Below, one piece after another: positions 1-8,868 of a stretch of 64,000 nucleotides of DNA. The notes beneath the pieces are model-generated. The model made no database searches and was not told where the DNA came from. It saw only the letters and a program-made list of their open reading frames with translations. Location: positions 3,224,001-3,288,000 of the forward strand of contig CP069418.1 in assembly GCA_017569305.1 (NCBI GenBank). The letters run 5' to 3'. Position 1 is the stretch's first letter; the number at the start of each line of letters is the position of its first letter. The stretch is from Clostridiales bacterium FE2011 (GTDB lineage: Bacteria > Bacillota > Clostridia > Christensenellales > Aristaeellaceae). Both the position numbers and the translations under genes were made by a program.

Positions 1-1323
1 CTGAACAACCCGGTCTGCAAGATCCTCCGGCTGGAAGCCCCGGACCGGGAGGAACGGAAGCGGATGATGACCGGCAACAACTTTGCCGGGTTCTTCTCCG
101 GCACCGTTTACCGCCGGGATCTGCCGTACTATAACGAGCATCCGGACGAACTGGAACGGATCAAGGAGCGCTTCGTCGGCCTGACCGAGGGCATGACCTT
201 TACAGAACTGGACGAAATGCGGCTGCTGTGCAAGAAGGAAGAGATTCCGATCAAGGATCTGTGCACAGTGGTGGATCTGTATAAATACGGCATCAAGGAG
301 AATCCCTGGAGCCGCCTGAACATGGAAAGCCTGAAGACGGCCAAACAGGACTTCGAAAAGCGGATCAAGGGACAGGATACCGCCCTGGAGCGGACGCTGG
401 ACGTGGTCAAGCGCGCCGTGACCGGTATGAACGGCGTCAATTCCTCTTCCGCCGGCAAGCCCAAGGGCGTGTTGTTCTTCGCCGGCCCCACCGGTACCGG
501 TAAAACTGAAACCGCTAAAGCCCTGGCTGAAAAGCTGTTTGGCGATGAAAGCACCTGTATCCGCTTTGACATGAGTGAATACGGCCAGAGCCATTCTGAC
601 CAGAAACTGATGGGTGCACCTCCCGGATATGTGGGATATGAAGCCGGTGGTCAGCTGACCAACGCGGTGAAGAAGAATCCCTTCTGCATCCTGCTGTTTG
701 ATGAAATTGAAAAGGCCCATTCCTCCATCCTGGACAAGTTCCTGCAGATCCTGGAAGACGGCCGGATGACCGACGGACAGGGGAATACGGTCTATTTCTC
801 CGAGACGATCATCATCTTCACCAGCAACCTGGGTATCTACGTCAAGGACGCTTTCGGAAACCGGGAACCCAACGTGACCATGGATATGCCTTATCCGGAA
901 GTACAGACCAAGGTCCGTTCCGCCATTGAGGATTATTTCAAACTGGAACTGGGACGGCCTGAAATCCTGAACCGTATCGGCGAAAACATCGTGGTGTTTG
1001 ACTACATCCGCAGGGAAGCCGCCGAACTGATCCTGAAGGCCCAGGTGAACAAGATCATCAGCCGGCTGCGGGAACAGAAGAATATCAACATCCGGATCGA
1101 AGACTTCGCCTATGCGAGCCTGCAGGAAGCCGCTACCTTCGACCTGTCCAACGGCGGCCGCGGTATCGGCAACCAGGTGGAAAGCCTCCTGATCAACCCG
1201 CTGAGCCGCTGGCTGTTTGACAACGGGGTTACCGGAGACGCGGACATCGTAATCGAAGGCTTCAACACGACGGCCAATCCGCCGAGTGTGATCTGCCGCA
1301 GGGAGGAGGCCGCTGAAAAATGA
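1..1323 (+). CDS. Clp-like AAA+ ATPase, C-terminal part (5' truncated by window)
   Basis: The reading frame is open from base 1, so the ATG at 64 is internal and the gene starts outside the window. About 440 residues are visible. They carry one complete AAA+ module of the ClpA/ClpB D2 type: Walker A GPTGTGKT about 160 residues in, a FDMSEY segment, a GAPPGYVGY pore-loop region, Walker B LLFDEIEKAH, sensor-1 FTSNLG and a GRPEILNRI arginine-finger segment. The first visible residues (IxRLEAPDREERKRM) resemble the end of an earlier AAA domain, so this may be a two-ring protein. Such ATPases unfold or remodel protein substrates. The stop overlaps the next start by 4 bp (ATGA), so the two genes are probably translationally coupled. 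Substrate and exact subfamily are not visible. Confidence 0.85.
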   Translation: MNNPVCKILRLEAPDREERKRMMTGNNFAGFFSGTVYRRDLPYYNEHPDELERIKERFVGLTEGMTFTELDEMRLLCKKEEIPIKDLCTVVDLYKYGIKENPWSRLNMESLKTAKQDFEKRIKGQDTALERTLDVVKRAVTGMNGVNSSSAGKPKGVLFFAGPTGTGKTETAKALAEKLFGDESTCIRFDMSEYGQSHSDQKLMGAPPGYVGYEAGGQLTNAVKKNPFCILLFDEIEKAHSSILDKFLQILEDGRMTDGQGNTVYFSETIIIFTSNLGIYVKDAFGNREPNVTMDMPYPEVQTKVRSAIEDYFKLELGRPEILNRIGENIVVFDYIRREAAELILKAQVNKIISRLREQKNINIRIEDFAYASLQEAATFDLSNGGRGIGNQVESLLINPLSRWLFDNGVTGDADIVIEGFNTTANPPSVICRREEAAEK

Positions 1324-1991
1324 GTGATCAGTATAACAGCCCCATGGACCAGAATGAGTTCATGAAGCGGATGAAAGCCATTGCCTCGGACCTGTGGGGA
1401 GGCGTGATGCCGGTGGCGTCGGAAGCGCCTGCTGCTGCAGAGCCTGCCCAGCCCAAGCCTGCTGTGAAGGAAACGGAAAAACCCGGCACGGAGATCCGGA
1501 ACCTCTGGAAGACCGCGGATGAGTCCATTGACTGGACGGACGCGCTGTCCCACAGCACGCCGGCGGATGGACTGACCACCCTGAAGATGTGGTCCTTCTA
1601 CCACAAGCACGCGGAAAAGGTGCTGGCTGGAGACCTGGATGCCTATACGGAAGTCCTGCAGAAGGCCAATCCGCTGGGAGAACTGACGGATTATGCCGAG
1701 AACATCAGCATGCGGGCCGTGTCCGCTTCGAAGCTGGAAAGCACCTTCATCTGCAAGGCCGGGTACATGGAAAAGAACAGGAAGCTGTATCTGTCCGCCA
1801 TGGGCCTCCGGATCGCCCGGGACCTGCTGGCCTGCCTGCCGGTGGAGGAAGTGACCGTGAAGGGCGAGTACGCGGGAGAAACCGTGTTTAATGCCACTTA
1901 TCCGCGGCTGCAGCTGCTGCATCGGAATTTCATGTTTGTGGATCCGGTGGAACTGTCTGTGGAATGCGGCGGAGAATTCAAGGGTATTTAA
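1320..1991 (+). CDS. Hypothetical protein coupled to AAA+ ATPase
   Basis: A 223-residue protein that I do not recognise. It starts at an ATG overlapping the stop of the AAA+ gene and ends just before an intrinsic terminator. An acidic N-terminus is followed by an Ala/Pro/Glu/Lys linker at about residues 35-60. A folded region of mixed composition follows, containing several Trp (residues 27, 63, 71 and 92) and a Cys-Leu-Pro segment near residue 188. There is no signal peptide or membrane span. The overlap suggests it is an adaptor, substrate or regulator of the ATPase; this is inference from position only. Confidence 0.7.
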   Translation: MSDQYNSPMDQNEFMKRMKAIASDLWGGVMPVASEAPAAAEPAQPKPAVKETEKPGTEIRNLWKTADESIDWTDALSHSTPADGLTTLKMWSFYHKHAEKVLAGDLDAYTEVLQKANPLGELTDYAENISMRAVSASKLESTFICKAGYMEKNRKLYLSAMGLRIARDLLACLPVEEVTVKGEYAGETVFNATYPRLQLLHRNFMFVDPVELSVECGGEFKGI

Positions 1992-2001
1992 AGAAAACAG
2001 G

Positions 2002-2031
2002 AAAAGGAGCGGATTGATTCCGCTCCTTTTT
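2002..2031. terminator. Intrinsic terminator, probably bidirectional
   Basis: Stem AAAAGGAGCGGA with a TTGA loop and its complement, running into TTTT on the plus strand and, because the stem begins with A residues, into TTTT on the minus strand too. It lies between the convergent AAA+ operon and the P-type ATPase pseudogene. Confidence 0.75.
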
Positions 2032-2072
2032 GTGTGTCATGAATTGGTATCTGTGATTTCGGATTGGCAGGC

Positions 2073-4424
2073 TCAGGTCCTGCGTTTCAGGATCCAGTCG
2101 CACAGCAGCACCAGTCCGCCGCCAAGCAGCACCAGGCCGCCAAAAAGGGCCACAGCAGGGCCTGTAAGCGGGACAAGGAAGAAGATATGTCCCAGCAGCA
2201 GGAAGGCCAGTGTAAAGGCTCCTGCGGTCACCAGCAGCAGGGCACGGCGGAGATGATTGAGGGGCAGGCAGGCGCGGATCAGCACGATCCAGCAGATGGC
2301 GCCGGCACACAGGGTGGCTAGCGTGCTGCACAGCTCATGGGACCAGCCGGCCCAGGTCATGGCCATGGAGATGGAGGCGCAGCAGGCGGCGGCAATACCG
2401 CCCGGCAGGGCGCGGTAGAGCACCGTGCGCAGGAAGTCTCCGCGGATCCGTTCACCGCTGGGTTCCAGGGCCAGCACAAAGCCGGGGAGGCCGATCATCA
2501 GGGAAGAGATCAGTGTAAGCTGGATGGGCTGGAAAGGATAAACCGCGGGCAACACCAGGATCAGCAGGCTCAGCAGGAAGCTGAAGATGGTCTTGGTCAG
2601 GAACAGGGAAGCGGCCCGGGTAATATTGTTGATGACCCGTCGGCCTTCCAGCACCACGTCGGGCAGCACGCTGAAGTCGGAGGAAAGCAGCGTCACCTGG
2701 GCGGAACTGCGGGCGGCGTCCGCGCCGCTGGCCATGGCGATGGAGCAGTCCGCTGTCTTCAGGGCGGGGATATCGTTGACGCCGTCACCGGTCATGGCCA
2801 CATTGTGGCCTTTGCGCTTCAGCGCCAGCACCAGTTCCTTCTTCTGCTCCGGGGTAACCCGGCCGAAGACCGTATAGCGGTCGCATGCGTCATCCAGGTC
2901 TTCTTCGGTTTTCAGGGAGGAGGCGTCCACATACCGGTCCCAGCCGGGAATGCCGGCACGGCGGGCAATCATGGAAACGGTGATGGGGTTATCGCCGGAG
3001 ATGATGCGGATATCCACATCCTGCTCCCGGAAATAGCGAAGGGTTTCATCCACTGCGGGGCGCAGCTGGTCCGACAGGACACAGATGCCGCAGATGGTTT
3101 TGAAGGGCGGCAGGGATTCGGCAGAAACCAGTCCCTGGCCTTACACCAGGACCAGGACCCGTTTGCCTTCCGCGGCGTACTGTTCCACTCGCTGGCGGAG
3201 CTCCGCGGGATAGCGGTCGCCGAGGACGAATTCCGGCGCGCCGAGAATCAGCATGGTGCCGTCATAGAAGGTGGCGGCGGATTTCTTGCGCTCAGAGGAG
3301 AAGGGGAGCACGTCCCGGGGCTTTTCATCGGCAGGCGTGATCTTTGCCCGCAGAGCGTTCAGCGTGGCGCTGTTCTCGTCAAAGACGCCCAGCAGCCGGG
3401 AAAGGGACTTTTCCGTTTCCTCCCGGGTGCATTCCACGCCTTCCACGGTTTCCAGTTCCATGGTGCCGGTGGTCAGGGTGCCGGTTTTATCCAGGCACAG
3501 CACGTCCACCCGGGCCAGGGTTTCAATACCGGAAAGCTCCTGCACCAGGGCGTTGCGCCGGCCCAGCTTGACCACACCGACGGCCATGGCCACGCTGGTC
3601 AGCAGGACCAGGCCTTCCGGAATCATGCCGATCATGGCTGCCACAGAAGAGGGAACGGCTTCAGCAACGGGAATATGACGGAGCAGCAGCTGTTTCAGGA
3701 AGAGCAGCACGCCCAGGGGAATCAGCACCATGGAGTCAAAACGGATCAGCTTGTTCAGGTCTGTCATCAGGCGGGAAGCGGGGCGGGTATCTTTCCGGGC
3801 TTCACAGGTGAGACGGCCCGCATAGCTTTCATCGCCCACATATACCTGCTGGGCAAGGAGCCTGCCTTCCACTATATAGGAACCGGAATAAAGCCAGCTG
3901 TTAATCTGCTTCGGGACGGCGTTGCTTTCTCCGGTCAGCAGGGATTCCATGGCGGCACCGCTGCCGTCCACCACCACGCAGTCGGCAACCACCTGGTCAC
4001 CGCCCCGGAGGACGATCAGGTCGCCTTCTACGGTGGCTTCCTTTTCCAGGATGATTTCCTTACCGTCACGCAGGACGTGGACGGAAGGGGCGTTCAGGAG
4101 CTTCAGGGAGGCAATTGTTTTCCGTGCACGGTATTCCTGTACAGCGCCGATCAGGATGTTGGCAAACACCACGAAAAGGAACAGCATGTTCCGGTAACTG
4201 CCGACCAGCAGCAGACACAGCGCCAGGGACAGGTTCAGCAGGTTGAAAAGGGTCAGGGTATGGTTCAGCAGGATCCGGGGCAGACTCAGGTTATCCGGAT
4301 CTTTCATCTGGTTTCCGCGGCCGGCCCGGAGCTTTTCTTCCGCCTGCGAAGCAGTCAGTCCGGTGGGGTCTGTAAAGGCAAAATCACCGGGAAGTTCGCA
4401 GGGCAGGGTAAGATCTTTTCGCAT
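2073..4424 (-). pseudogene. CtpE-like P-type cation ATPase interrupted by an in-frame TAA
   Basis: Two pieces in the same frame, 427 residues (4424 to 3144) and 326 residues from the next Met (3053 to 2073), are separated only by a TAA at 3143-3141 and 29 further in-frame codons. Together they form a full P-type ATPase. The first part has the SLLTGES actuator motif, a GMIPEGLVLLTS ion-site helix and the phosphorylation motif DKTGTLT. The second part has GDGVND and C-terminal membrane helices. The IPEGLVLLTS segment resembles mycobacterial CtpE, a calcium-uptake pump. Family members normally have Glu-Gly where this gene reads TAA-GGC, so a single GAA-to-TAA change explains the break. No frameshift is seen. 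Either a recent nonsense mutation or a sequencing error; TAA is not a selenocysteine codon. Confidence 0.85.
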
Positions 4425-4459
4425 GGAATTCCTTTCTGAAAAAACCGTGAAAAAAAGGC

Positions 4460-4488
4460 TTGCTTTTTTACTGACGGTATGATAGAAT
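4460..4488 (+). promoter_or_regulatory. Promoter of tRNA-Thr
   Basis: TTGCTT, 17 bp, TAGAAT, ending 24 bp before the mature tRNA 5' end. Good spacing, with a non-consensus -35. Confidence 0.5.
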
Positions 4489-4512
4489 ACGTCCGTTGTC
4501 GCAAGACAGCGT

Positions 4513-4588
<76 letters not shown>

Positions 4589-4750
4589 TGAACCTGGAGC
4601 ACGTTGCATCAATGGGCCCTGGGTTTTTTTGTACCCATTTTGCGGTTTCAGCCGGTTCAAAGCACCTGCACATTGTATCACAGGACAGGGGAGAATGACA
4701 TAGAGCGCAGGCATATTTCAGACGAAATACAGATACTGTTCACATAAGAA

Positions 4751-4778
4751 GACAGGAAGAATGCTTCCTGTCTTTTTT
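4751..4778 (+). terminator. Intrinsic terminator downstream of tRNA-Thr
   Basis: Stem GACAGGAAG, loop AATG, CTTCCTGTC, then TTTTTT. It separates the tRNA unit from the YtrA/ABC operon promoter. The 4589-4750 stretch between shows no gene. Confidence 0.75.
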
Positions 4779-4797
4779 ATGAAAAAAACTTTTGTAT

Positions 4798-4844
4798 AAC
4801 AGTATATAACAGTTGACAACAGTTTTACACTGTTATATACTGTT
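4798..4844 (+). promoter_or_regulatory. Promoter flanked by a perfect inverted repeat (YtrA-type operator)
   Basis: Two perfect 15-nt arms, AACAGTATATAACAG (4798-4812) and CTGTTATATACTGTT (4830-4844), bracket a sigma-A promoter: TTGACA at 4813-4818, a 17-bp spacer, and TATACT at 4836-4841 inside the right arm. A dimeric GntR protein bound to both arms would block RNA polymerase. The adjacent GntR gene is the obvious ligand, giving autorepression. Confidence 0.8.
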
Positions 4845-4877
4845 TGTGTTGAATCAACACATGAGAGGTCTGACCCC

Positions 4878-5249
4878 ATGAACATTATTATTGATACCTA
4901 TTCCATGATTCCCATATACGAACAGGTTGTTGCCTCGATCAAGCATATGATCCTGTCCGGGGAACTGGCGGAGAATGATCCGCTGCCATCGGTCCGCGTC
5001 CTCTCCCGGGACCTGAAGATCAGCGCCCTCACGGTGAAGAAAGCCTATGACGCGCTGGAAGAGGAAGGCCTGACAGCCACCATCCACGGGAAGGGGACCT
5101 ACGTCTGCGCGCCGAACCGGTCCATGATCCAGGAGGAACAGCGCCGGGACCTGGAACGGGATCTGGAGGCTGTGGCCGAAAAGGCGAAGCGGTACGGTGT
5201 GAGCCGGGAAGAACTCGCCAACATGCTCGATATCATCACGGAGGAATAA
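4878..5249 (+). CDS. GntR family transcriptional regulator, YtrA subfamily
   Basis: A 123-residue protein with an N-terminal winged helix (residues about 10-75). It shows the GntR signature PLPSVRVLSRDLKISALTVK and the wing HGKGTYV, followed by a short C-terminal helix pair (residues about 85-120) typical of YtrA rather than the larger FadR or HutC effector domains. It is the first gene of an operon with an ABC ATPase 6 bp downstream and a permease. Family members repress a linked exporter and are relieved by cell-envelope antibiotics. The flanking inverted repeats upstream are its likely operator. Confidence 0.9.
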   Translation: MNIIIDTYSMIPIYEQVVASIKHMILSGELAENDPLPSVRVLSRDLKISALTVKKAYDALEEEGLTATIHGKGTYVCAPNRSMIQEEQRRDLERDLEAVAEKAKRYGVSREELANMLDIITEE

Positions 5250-5255
5250 TTCTGT

Positions 5256-6107
5256 ATGCTGAAACTGACCAATCTGACCAAGAAATACCAGGACTTTACC
5301 CTGAACTGCTCGCTGGAGGTCCGGCCGGGCACCATTACCGGGTTTATCGGAGCAAACGGCGCCGGCAAAAGCACCACCTTCAAGGCGATTATGGGCCTGA
5401 TCTCCAATGACGGCGGAGAAATGGAACTGTTCGGAAACAAACGGAAAGCTCCGACGGTGGAAGACAAAAAGCGCATCGGCGCTGTGCTGGCGGAATCCTG
5501 CTTCAGCGGGGAACTGACGGTGAAAGATATATCCCGGGTGCTGGCCGCTTTTTATCCTTCCTTTGATAAGAAACTTTTCCTGGAAAAGGCCAGGGAGCTT
5601 TCCCTGCCGGAGAACAAGAAGATCAAGGAGTTTTCCACCGGTATGAAAGCAAAAATCCGGGTGCTGAGCGCGATCTGCCATCAGGCGGAACTGTTGATCC
5701 TGGATGAGCCCACCGCCGGCCTGGACGTGGTGGCAAGGGACCAGATCCTGGACCTGCTCCGGGAGTATGTGGCAGAGGATGAAAACCGCTCCATCCTGAT
5801 CAGCTCCCACATCTCCGGAGACCTGGAACAGCTCTGCGACGACTTCTATATGATCGACAACGGGCAGATCATCTGCCATGAGGAAACTGACAGGCTGCTG
5901 AGCGATTACGCGGTGCTGAAGGTCAGCGACAAGGACCTGGAGACGCTGGATAAAAGCTATATTCTGCGCAGACGGAAGGAAGGCTTCGGCTGGAGCCTGC
6001 TGACCGACCAGAAGCGCTATTATGCTGAAAACTGTCCGGGAATGGTGGTTGAACGGATCACCATGGATGAATATATTATGATGATGCTCAAAGGAGAAAC
6101 GCTATGA
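5256..6107 (+). CDS. ABC transporter ATP-binding protein (YtrB-like)
   Basis: A 283-residue nucleotide-binding subunit. Walker A GANGAGKST lies near residue 33, the signature is FSTGMKAK (a variant of LSGGQ typical of ABC-2 exporters), Walker B is LLILDEPTAGLD, and the H-loop is ISSHI. A C-terminal extension of about 80 residues follows the ATPase core. It is encoded between the YtrA regulator and the permease, overlapping the latter by 4 bp (ATGA). It likely energises export or flipping of an envelope-active compound; the substrate is not visible. Confidence 0.92.
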   Translation: MLKLTNLTKKYQDFTLNCSLEVRPGTITGFIGANGAGKSTTFKAIMGLISNDGGEMELFGNKRKAPTVEDKKRIGAVLAESCFSGELTVKDISRVLAAFYPSFDKKLFLEKARELSLPENKKIKEFSTGMKAKIRVLSAICHQAELLILDEPTAGLDVVARDQILDLLREYVAEDENRSILISSHISGDLEQLCDDFYMIDNGQIICHEETDRLLSDYAVLKVSDKDLETLDKSYILRRRKEGFGWSLLTDQKRYYAENCPGMVVERITMDEYIMMMLKGETL

Positions 6108-6745
6108 AAGGCTTGCTGATAAAGGACTTCTGCCTGCTGCGGAATCAAAGGAAGATTCTGCCGGTATACATCATGCTGGCAGTATGGTTTACGGCCATGC
6201 ACAACGACGGTTTCGGATTTCCTTATATGATGATGATGGCTTCCATTCTGACGATCAGTACCATCAGTTACGATGAGGTGGATCACAGCCTGACCCATCT
6301 GTTTACCCTTCCGTTTGAACGGAAGACGTATGTGACGGAAAAGTTTCTGCTGGGTGGCATCCTGATGGCAGCATCCCTGGTGTTTGCTATAGCCTGCTGC
6401 CTTGTGCGCACGCTCATCAGCCCGGATGGACAGGGAACGGATCTGGGTACGCTGATTCTCTTTTCCATCTGTGCCGGTGCGATGATTGTTTCCCTGATGA
6501 TTCCGATCCGGATTCGCTTCGGAGGCGACCAGGGCAGGATCATCCTGTATGCCATAATCGCCGGCATTGCGCTCATTGTGCTGCTGATTACAAAAGTGGC
6601 ACCGGATCAGCAGACAGCGGTGACAGCATTCTTCGCACAGCTGGGTCAGACGGGACTCCTGCTGCTGGCGGCAGGGATTGCGGTGATTATCACGGTCGTC
6701 GGTTATATCCTTGGCGTACGCTGGATGAAGAAGAAAGAGTTCTGA
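6104..6745 (+). CDS. ABC-2 type permease
   Basis: A 213-residue membrane protein with about six hydrophobic segments (residues about 20-34, 40-60, 82-105, 125-150, 153-170 and 183-205). It begins MKGLLIKDFCLLRNQ, the cytoplasmic opening typical of ABC-2 permeases, and ends with a basic tail (RWMKKKEF). It is the last gene of the YtrA operon, coupled to the ATPase by a 4-bp overlap, and a strong terminator follows directly. The pair forms the exporter controlled by the YtrA-type repressor. Confidence 0.88.
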   Translation: MKGLLIKDFCLLRNQRKILPVYIMLAVWFTAMHNDGFGFPYMMMMASILTISTISYDEVDHSLTHLFTLPFERKTYVTEKFLLGGILMAASLVFAIACCLVRTLISPDGQGTDLGTLILFSICAGAMIVSLMIPIRIRFGGDQGRIILYAIIAGIALIVLLITKVAPDQQTAVTAFFAQLGQTGLLLLAAGIAVIITVVGYILGVRWMKKKEF

Positions 6746-6750
6746 AAATA

Positions 6751-6785
6751 AAACACGGCCGGAGATTTCCCGGCCGTGTTTTTTG
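6751..6785 (+). terminator. Intrinsic terminator of YtrA/ABC operon
   Basis: AAACACGGCCGG, loop, then CCCGGCCGTGTTTTTTG, a GC-rich stem with a T-run 6 bp after the permease stop. Confidence 0.9.
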
Positions 6786-6850
6786 TTTATTTATAATTGG
6801 ACGAGGTTGACAATTTGATTTTTGAATGGAGAAGTGTTACTATCATTATG

Positions 6851-6874
6851 TTGTATTGAAATGTATCAATACAA
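6851..6874 (+). promoter_or_regulatory. Palindromic operator upstream of GntR/UTRA gene
   Basis: The dyad TTGTATTGA-6 nt-TCAATACAA lies 31 bp before the start of a HutC-type regulator. Its position and symmetry suggest autoregulation. A TTGACA at 6807-6812 lies upstream, but no well-spaced -10 was found. Confidence 0.55.
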
Positions 6875-6905
6875 CCAGTGAAAAGAATTATCGGAGGGAT
6901 ACACG

Positions 6906-7616
6906 TTGAAAGGGTTGCAGTCTGAAAGCTTCAGTCCGCTTTATCATCAGCTGATGCAGCGGATCCGGGGAGATATCGAGCGGGGAGTCTATCCTGTGGG
7001 AAGCAGGATTCCGCCGGAGCATGAGCTGGAGAAACTGTACCAGGTCAGCCGGGTAACGGTACGCCGGGCCCTGGCGGAGCTGACCTCGGAAGGCCTGCTG
7101 GAGCGGAAACAGGGCAAGGGAACCTTTGTGGCCACGCCCCGGGGCGGCCTGCCGCTGAAGAACCTGCACAGCTTCCATGATTCCTGCAAGCTGAACCGGG
7201 TGAAACCCTCCATTGATGTGATTCACGTCCGGGAAACGGAGGCCGGGGCGGAAGCCGCGGAAGGGCTGAATATCAGCCGAGGCAGCCGGGTACTGGAAAT
7301 CCTCCGGGTCTGCCGGGCGGACGGCGTACCCGTGGTGCTGGAAAGGAACCACTTCTCCATGGCTTATGCCTGGCTGCAGGATCAGGATCTGAGCGGCAGC
7401 CTGTACAACATTCTGCGGGAATACGGCGTGGAACCGAAACTAGCCCTGCACGATGTGTCCCTGCGCTTTGCGGACAGGGATGAGGCTGAACTGCTGGAAA
7501 CGGAAGAAGGCACACCTCTCATCTGCCTGCATGAGGTGATTTATGACCAGCGGGGACGGCCCCTGCATACCAATGTGCAGCTGATCCGCGGTGAACGCTT
7601 TGTGTTCACTATCTGA
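6906..7616 (+). CDS. GntR family regulator with UTRA domain (HutC subfamily)
   Basis: A 236-residue protein. The N-terminal winged helix (residues about 8-75) has PPEHELEKLYQVSRVTVRRAL and the KQGKGTFV wing. The C-terminal UTRA ligand-binding domain (residues about 95-235) has the usual FxxxxxxxRxxPS and ending with a Y-D-Q-R-G-x-P segment. It uses a TTG start, set by GGAGGG seven bases upstream. Such regulators usually sense a phosphorylated sugar or related metabolite and sit beside their target genes. No catabolic genes are adjacent, so the only visible target is its own promoter dyad. Confidence 0.88.
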   Translation: MKGLQSESFSPLYHQLMQRIRGDIERGVYPVGSRIPPEHELEKLYQVSRVTVRRALAELTSEGLLERKQGKGTFVATPRGGLPLKNLHSFHDSCKLNRVKPSIDVIHVRETEAGAEAAEGLNISRGSRVLEILRVCRADGVPVVLERNHFSMAYAWLQDQDLSGSLYNILREYGVEPKLALHDVSLRFADRDEAELLETEEGTPLICLHEVIYDQRGRPLHTNVQLIRGERFVFTI

Positions 7617-7633
7617 TAATCCCGGGAAGAAAG

Positions 7634-7663
7634 TTGAGGAACGATCCCCGGATATGGTACAAT
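7634..7663 (+). promoter_or_regulatory. Candidate promoter for coiled-coil membrane protein
   Basis: TTGAGG, 18 bp, TACAAT, ending 24 bp before the start codon at 7687. Confidence 0.5.
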
Positions 7664-7686
7664 CCGGAGGAAGGGAGGCGTTCGAC

Positions 7687-8133
7687 ATGGAAGAAGAAAA
7701 GACCCTCACTGCTGAGAAGACGAAGAAGCCCACACTGTGGGATGGCGCCCTGAAAATGGTGAAGGGCGAGAATACAAACCAGCTGATTGAACAGTTCACG
7801 GCTGAAATGACCCTGGTGGCGGAAGGCCTGTGCGAGGACCAGACGAAACTGCGCAAAGAAGTGGACGGCCTGATGACCCAGGAGGATAAGCGGATCCAGA
7901 AGCTGGAGAGCACCATTAACCTGCTGGAGACATCCCTCGAGGAAGAACGGAAGAACCATGACCAGGACGTGACCGAGTTGCGGAACCGGGTGTCCCAGCT
8001 GGAGAAACAGGCAAAAGTGACGGCGAAGGATAAGAAGAAGAGCCGGACCATTATCCGGGATCTGACCTGGTTGGTAGGGATTGCCGCCGCAGCGTGGGTG
8101 ATTGTAACGATCATAAACGCTTTCTGTAAATGA
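7687..8133 (+). CDS. Small coiled-coil protein with C-terminal membrane anchor
   Basis: A 148-residue protein from the ATG preceded by GGAAGGGAGG; the frame is open further upstream, but that overlaps the regulator gene and lacks a ribosome site. Residues about 50-120 are charged and heptad-like (coiled coil). Residues 125-145 form one membrane helix (LVGIAAAAWVIVTIINAF), giving a tail-anchored topology. No family is recognised. A 16-17-bp hairpin (8108-8148) spans the stop codon. The next gene encodes another small membrane-associated protein, so the two may work together; that is inference. Confidence 0.7.
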   Translation: MEEEKTLTAEKTKKPTLWDGALKMVKGENTNQLIEQFTAEMTLVAEGLCEDQTKLRKEVDGLMTQEDKRIQKLESTINLLETSLEEERKNHDQDVTELRNRVSQLEKQAKVTAKDKKKSRTIIRDLTWLVGIAAAAWVIVTIINAFCK

Positions 8134-8148
8134 AAGCATTTATGATCG

Positions 8149-8306
8149 TAATGAATAATGAATGCTGAATAATATGCGCCTTTCAGGCGTATCAAGGGAT
8201 TCCTCCACGCGGCCTGCGGCCTTGGTCGGAATGACAGCCTGTAAGGACGTTCGGCGGGAAGGAAAACACTATATAATTCTGAATTCTGAATTGTGAATTC
8301 TGAATT
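8149..8306. repeat. Dispersed intergenic repeat with CTTCGAC-like and GAATT-octamer parts
   Basis: It contains a copy of the 45-bp dispersed unit (GGGATTCCTCCACGCGGCC...CGGAATGACAG), also seen near 18600, 24380, 33580 and 50030. Tandem octamers of the type TGAATTCT/TGAATTGT follow at 8273-8306. Confidence 0.75.
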
Positions 8307-8337
8307 GAGGAACAACGACTGAAAGGAGTTGTTCGAC

Positions 8338-8868
8338 GTGAAGACTTACGAAGAACTTGTCAAGGAATATAAAAAGCGCCAGCACGACACCGTGGTGGAT
8401 ACGATTGCCACGGGGCTGACGTATGCGGATGAGATCGCGGTGGATACGGGACTCCTGGAGGAGACCGGACTGCTGACGGAACTGACGGAGAGCGTGACAG
8501 GGCTGCTGCCCTTTATGATTATCTCGGTGAGCGAAGGCTCCAAGGTGCTGCTGGGTCGGAAACCCGGCATGACCGGGCTGAAGGACGGCGCGTACCGGAT
8601 GGTGAAAACCGGCGCTGCCATGGGCGTCGGCGCGGCTGTGACCGGCCTGACCGGCTTCTGGGCCGCGATCCCGGTGACCATGGGCGTGCGGGCCATCTTT
8701 GACCGGTACCGCAGCAAGGCCCTGACCGGGAAACGGGTGGAAGGCCGGATCAAGCGCCTGCAGGAGCTGAACAAGTTCATCCGCAGGCAGAAAACAACAG
8801 AAGAGGAAGCGGAGCGGCTGCCGGAAGGAACCGGTACCGTAATTGCCGCGGCGGGAGAGATTCGATGA
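8338..8868 (+). CDS. Hypothetical membrane-associated protein
   Basis: About 176 residues from a GTG start chosen because GAAAGGAG lies nine bases upstream; an in-frame TTG at 8329 abuts that site. The centre is Gly/Ala-rich and hydrophobic (residues about 55-65 and 90-120, MGVGAAVTGLTGFWAAIPV) and flanked by amphipathic helices; the C-terminus is charged. This resembles small GTPase-independent DUF697-like membrane-inserting proteins, but no diagnostic motif was found. Its end overlaps the dapF start (ATGA), so it is co-translated with dapF. Confidence 0.7.
   Translation: MKTYEELVKEYKKRQHDTVVDTIATGLTYADEIAVDTGLLEETGLLTELTESVTGLLPFMIISVSEGSKVLLGRKPGMTGLKDGAYRMVKTGAAMGVGAAVTGLTGFWAAIPVTMGVRAIFDRYRSKALTGKRVEGRIKRLQELNKFIRRQKTTEEEAERLPEGTGTVIAAAGEIR

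Noticed and set aside
3141..3143. Selenocysteine or recoding at the P-type ATPase stop
   Set aside because: The codon is TAA, not TGA, and no structure typical of a SECIS follows.
2337..4439. 700-codon plus-strand open frame
   Set aside because: Antisense of the P-type ATPase, whose motifs are unmistakable on the minus strand.
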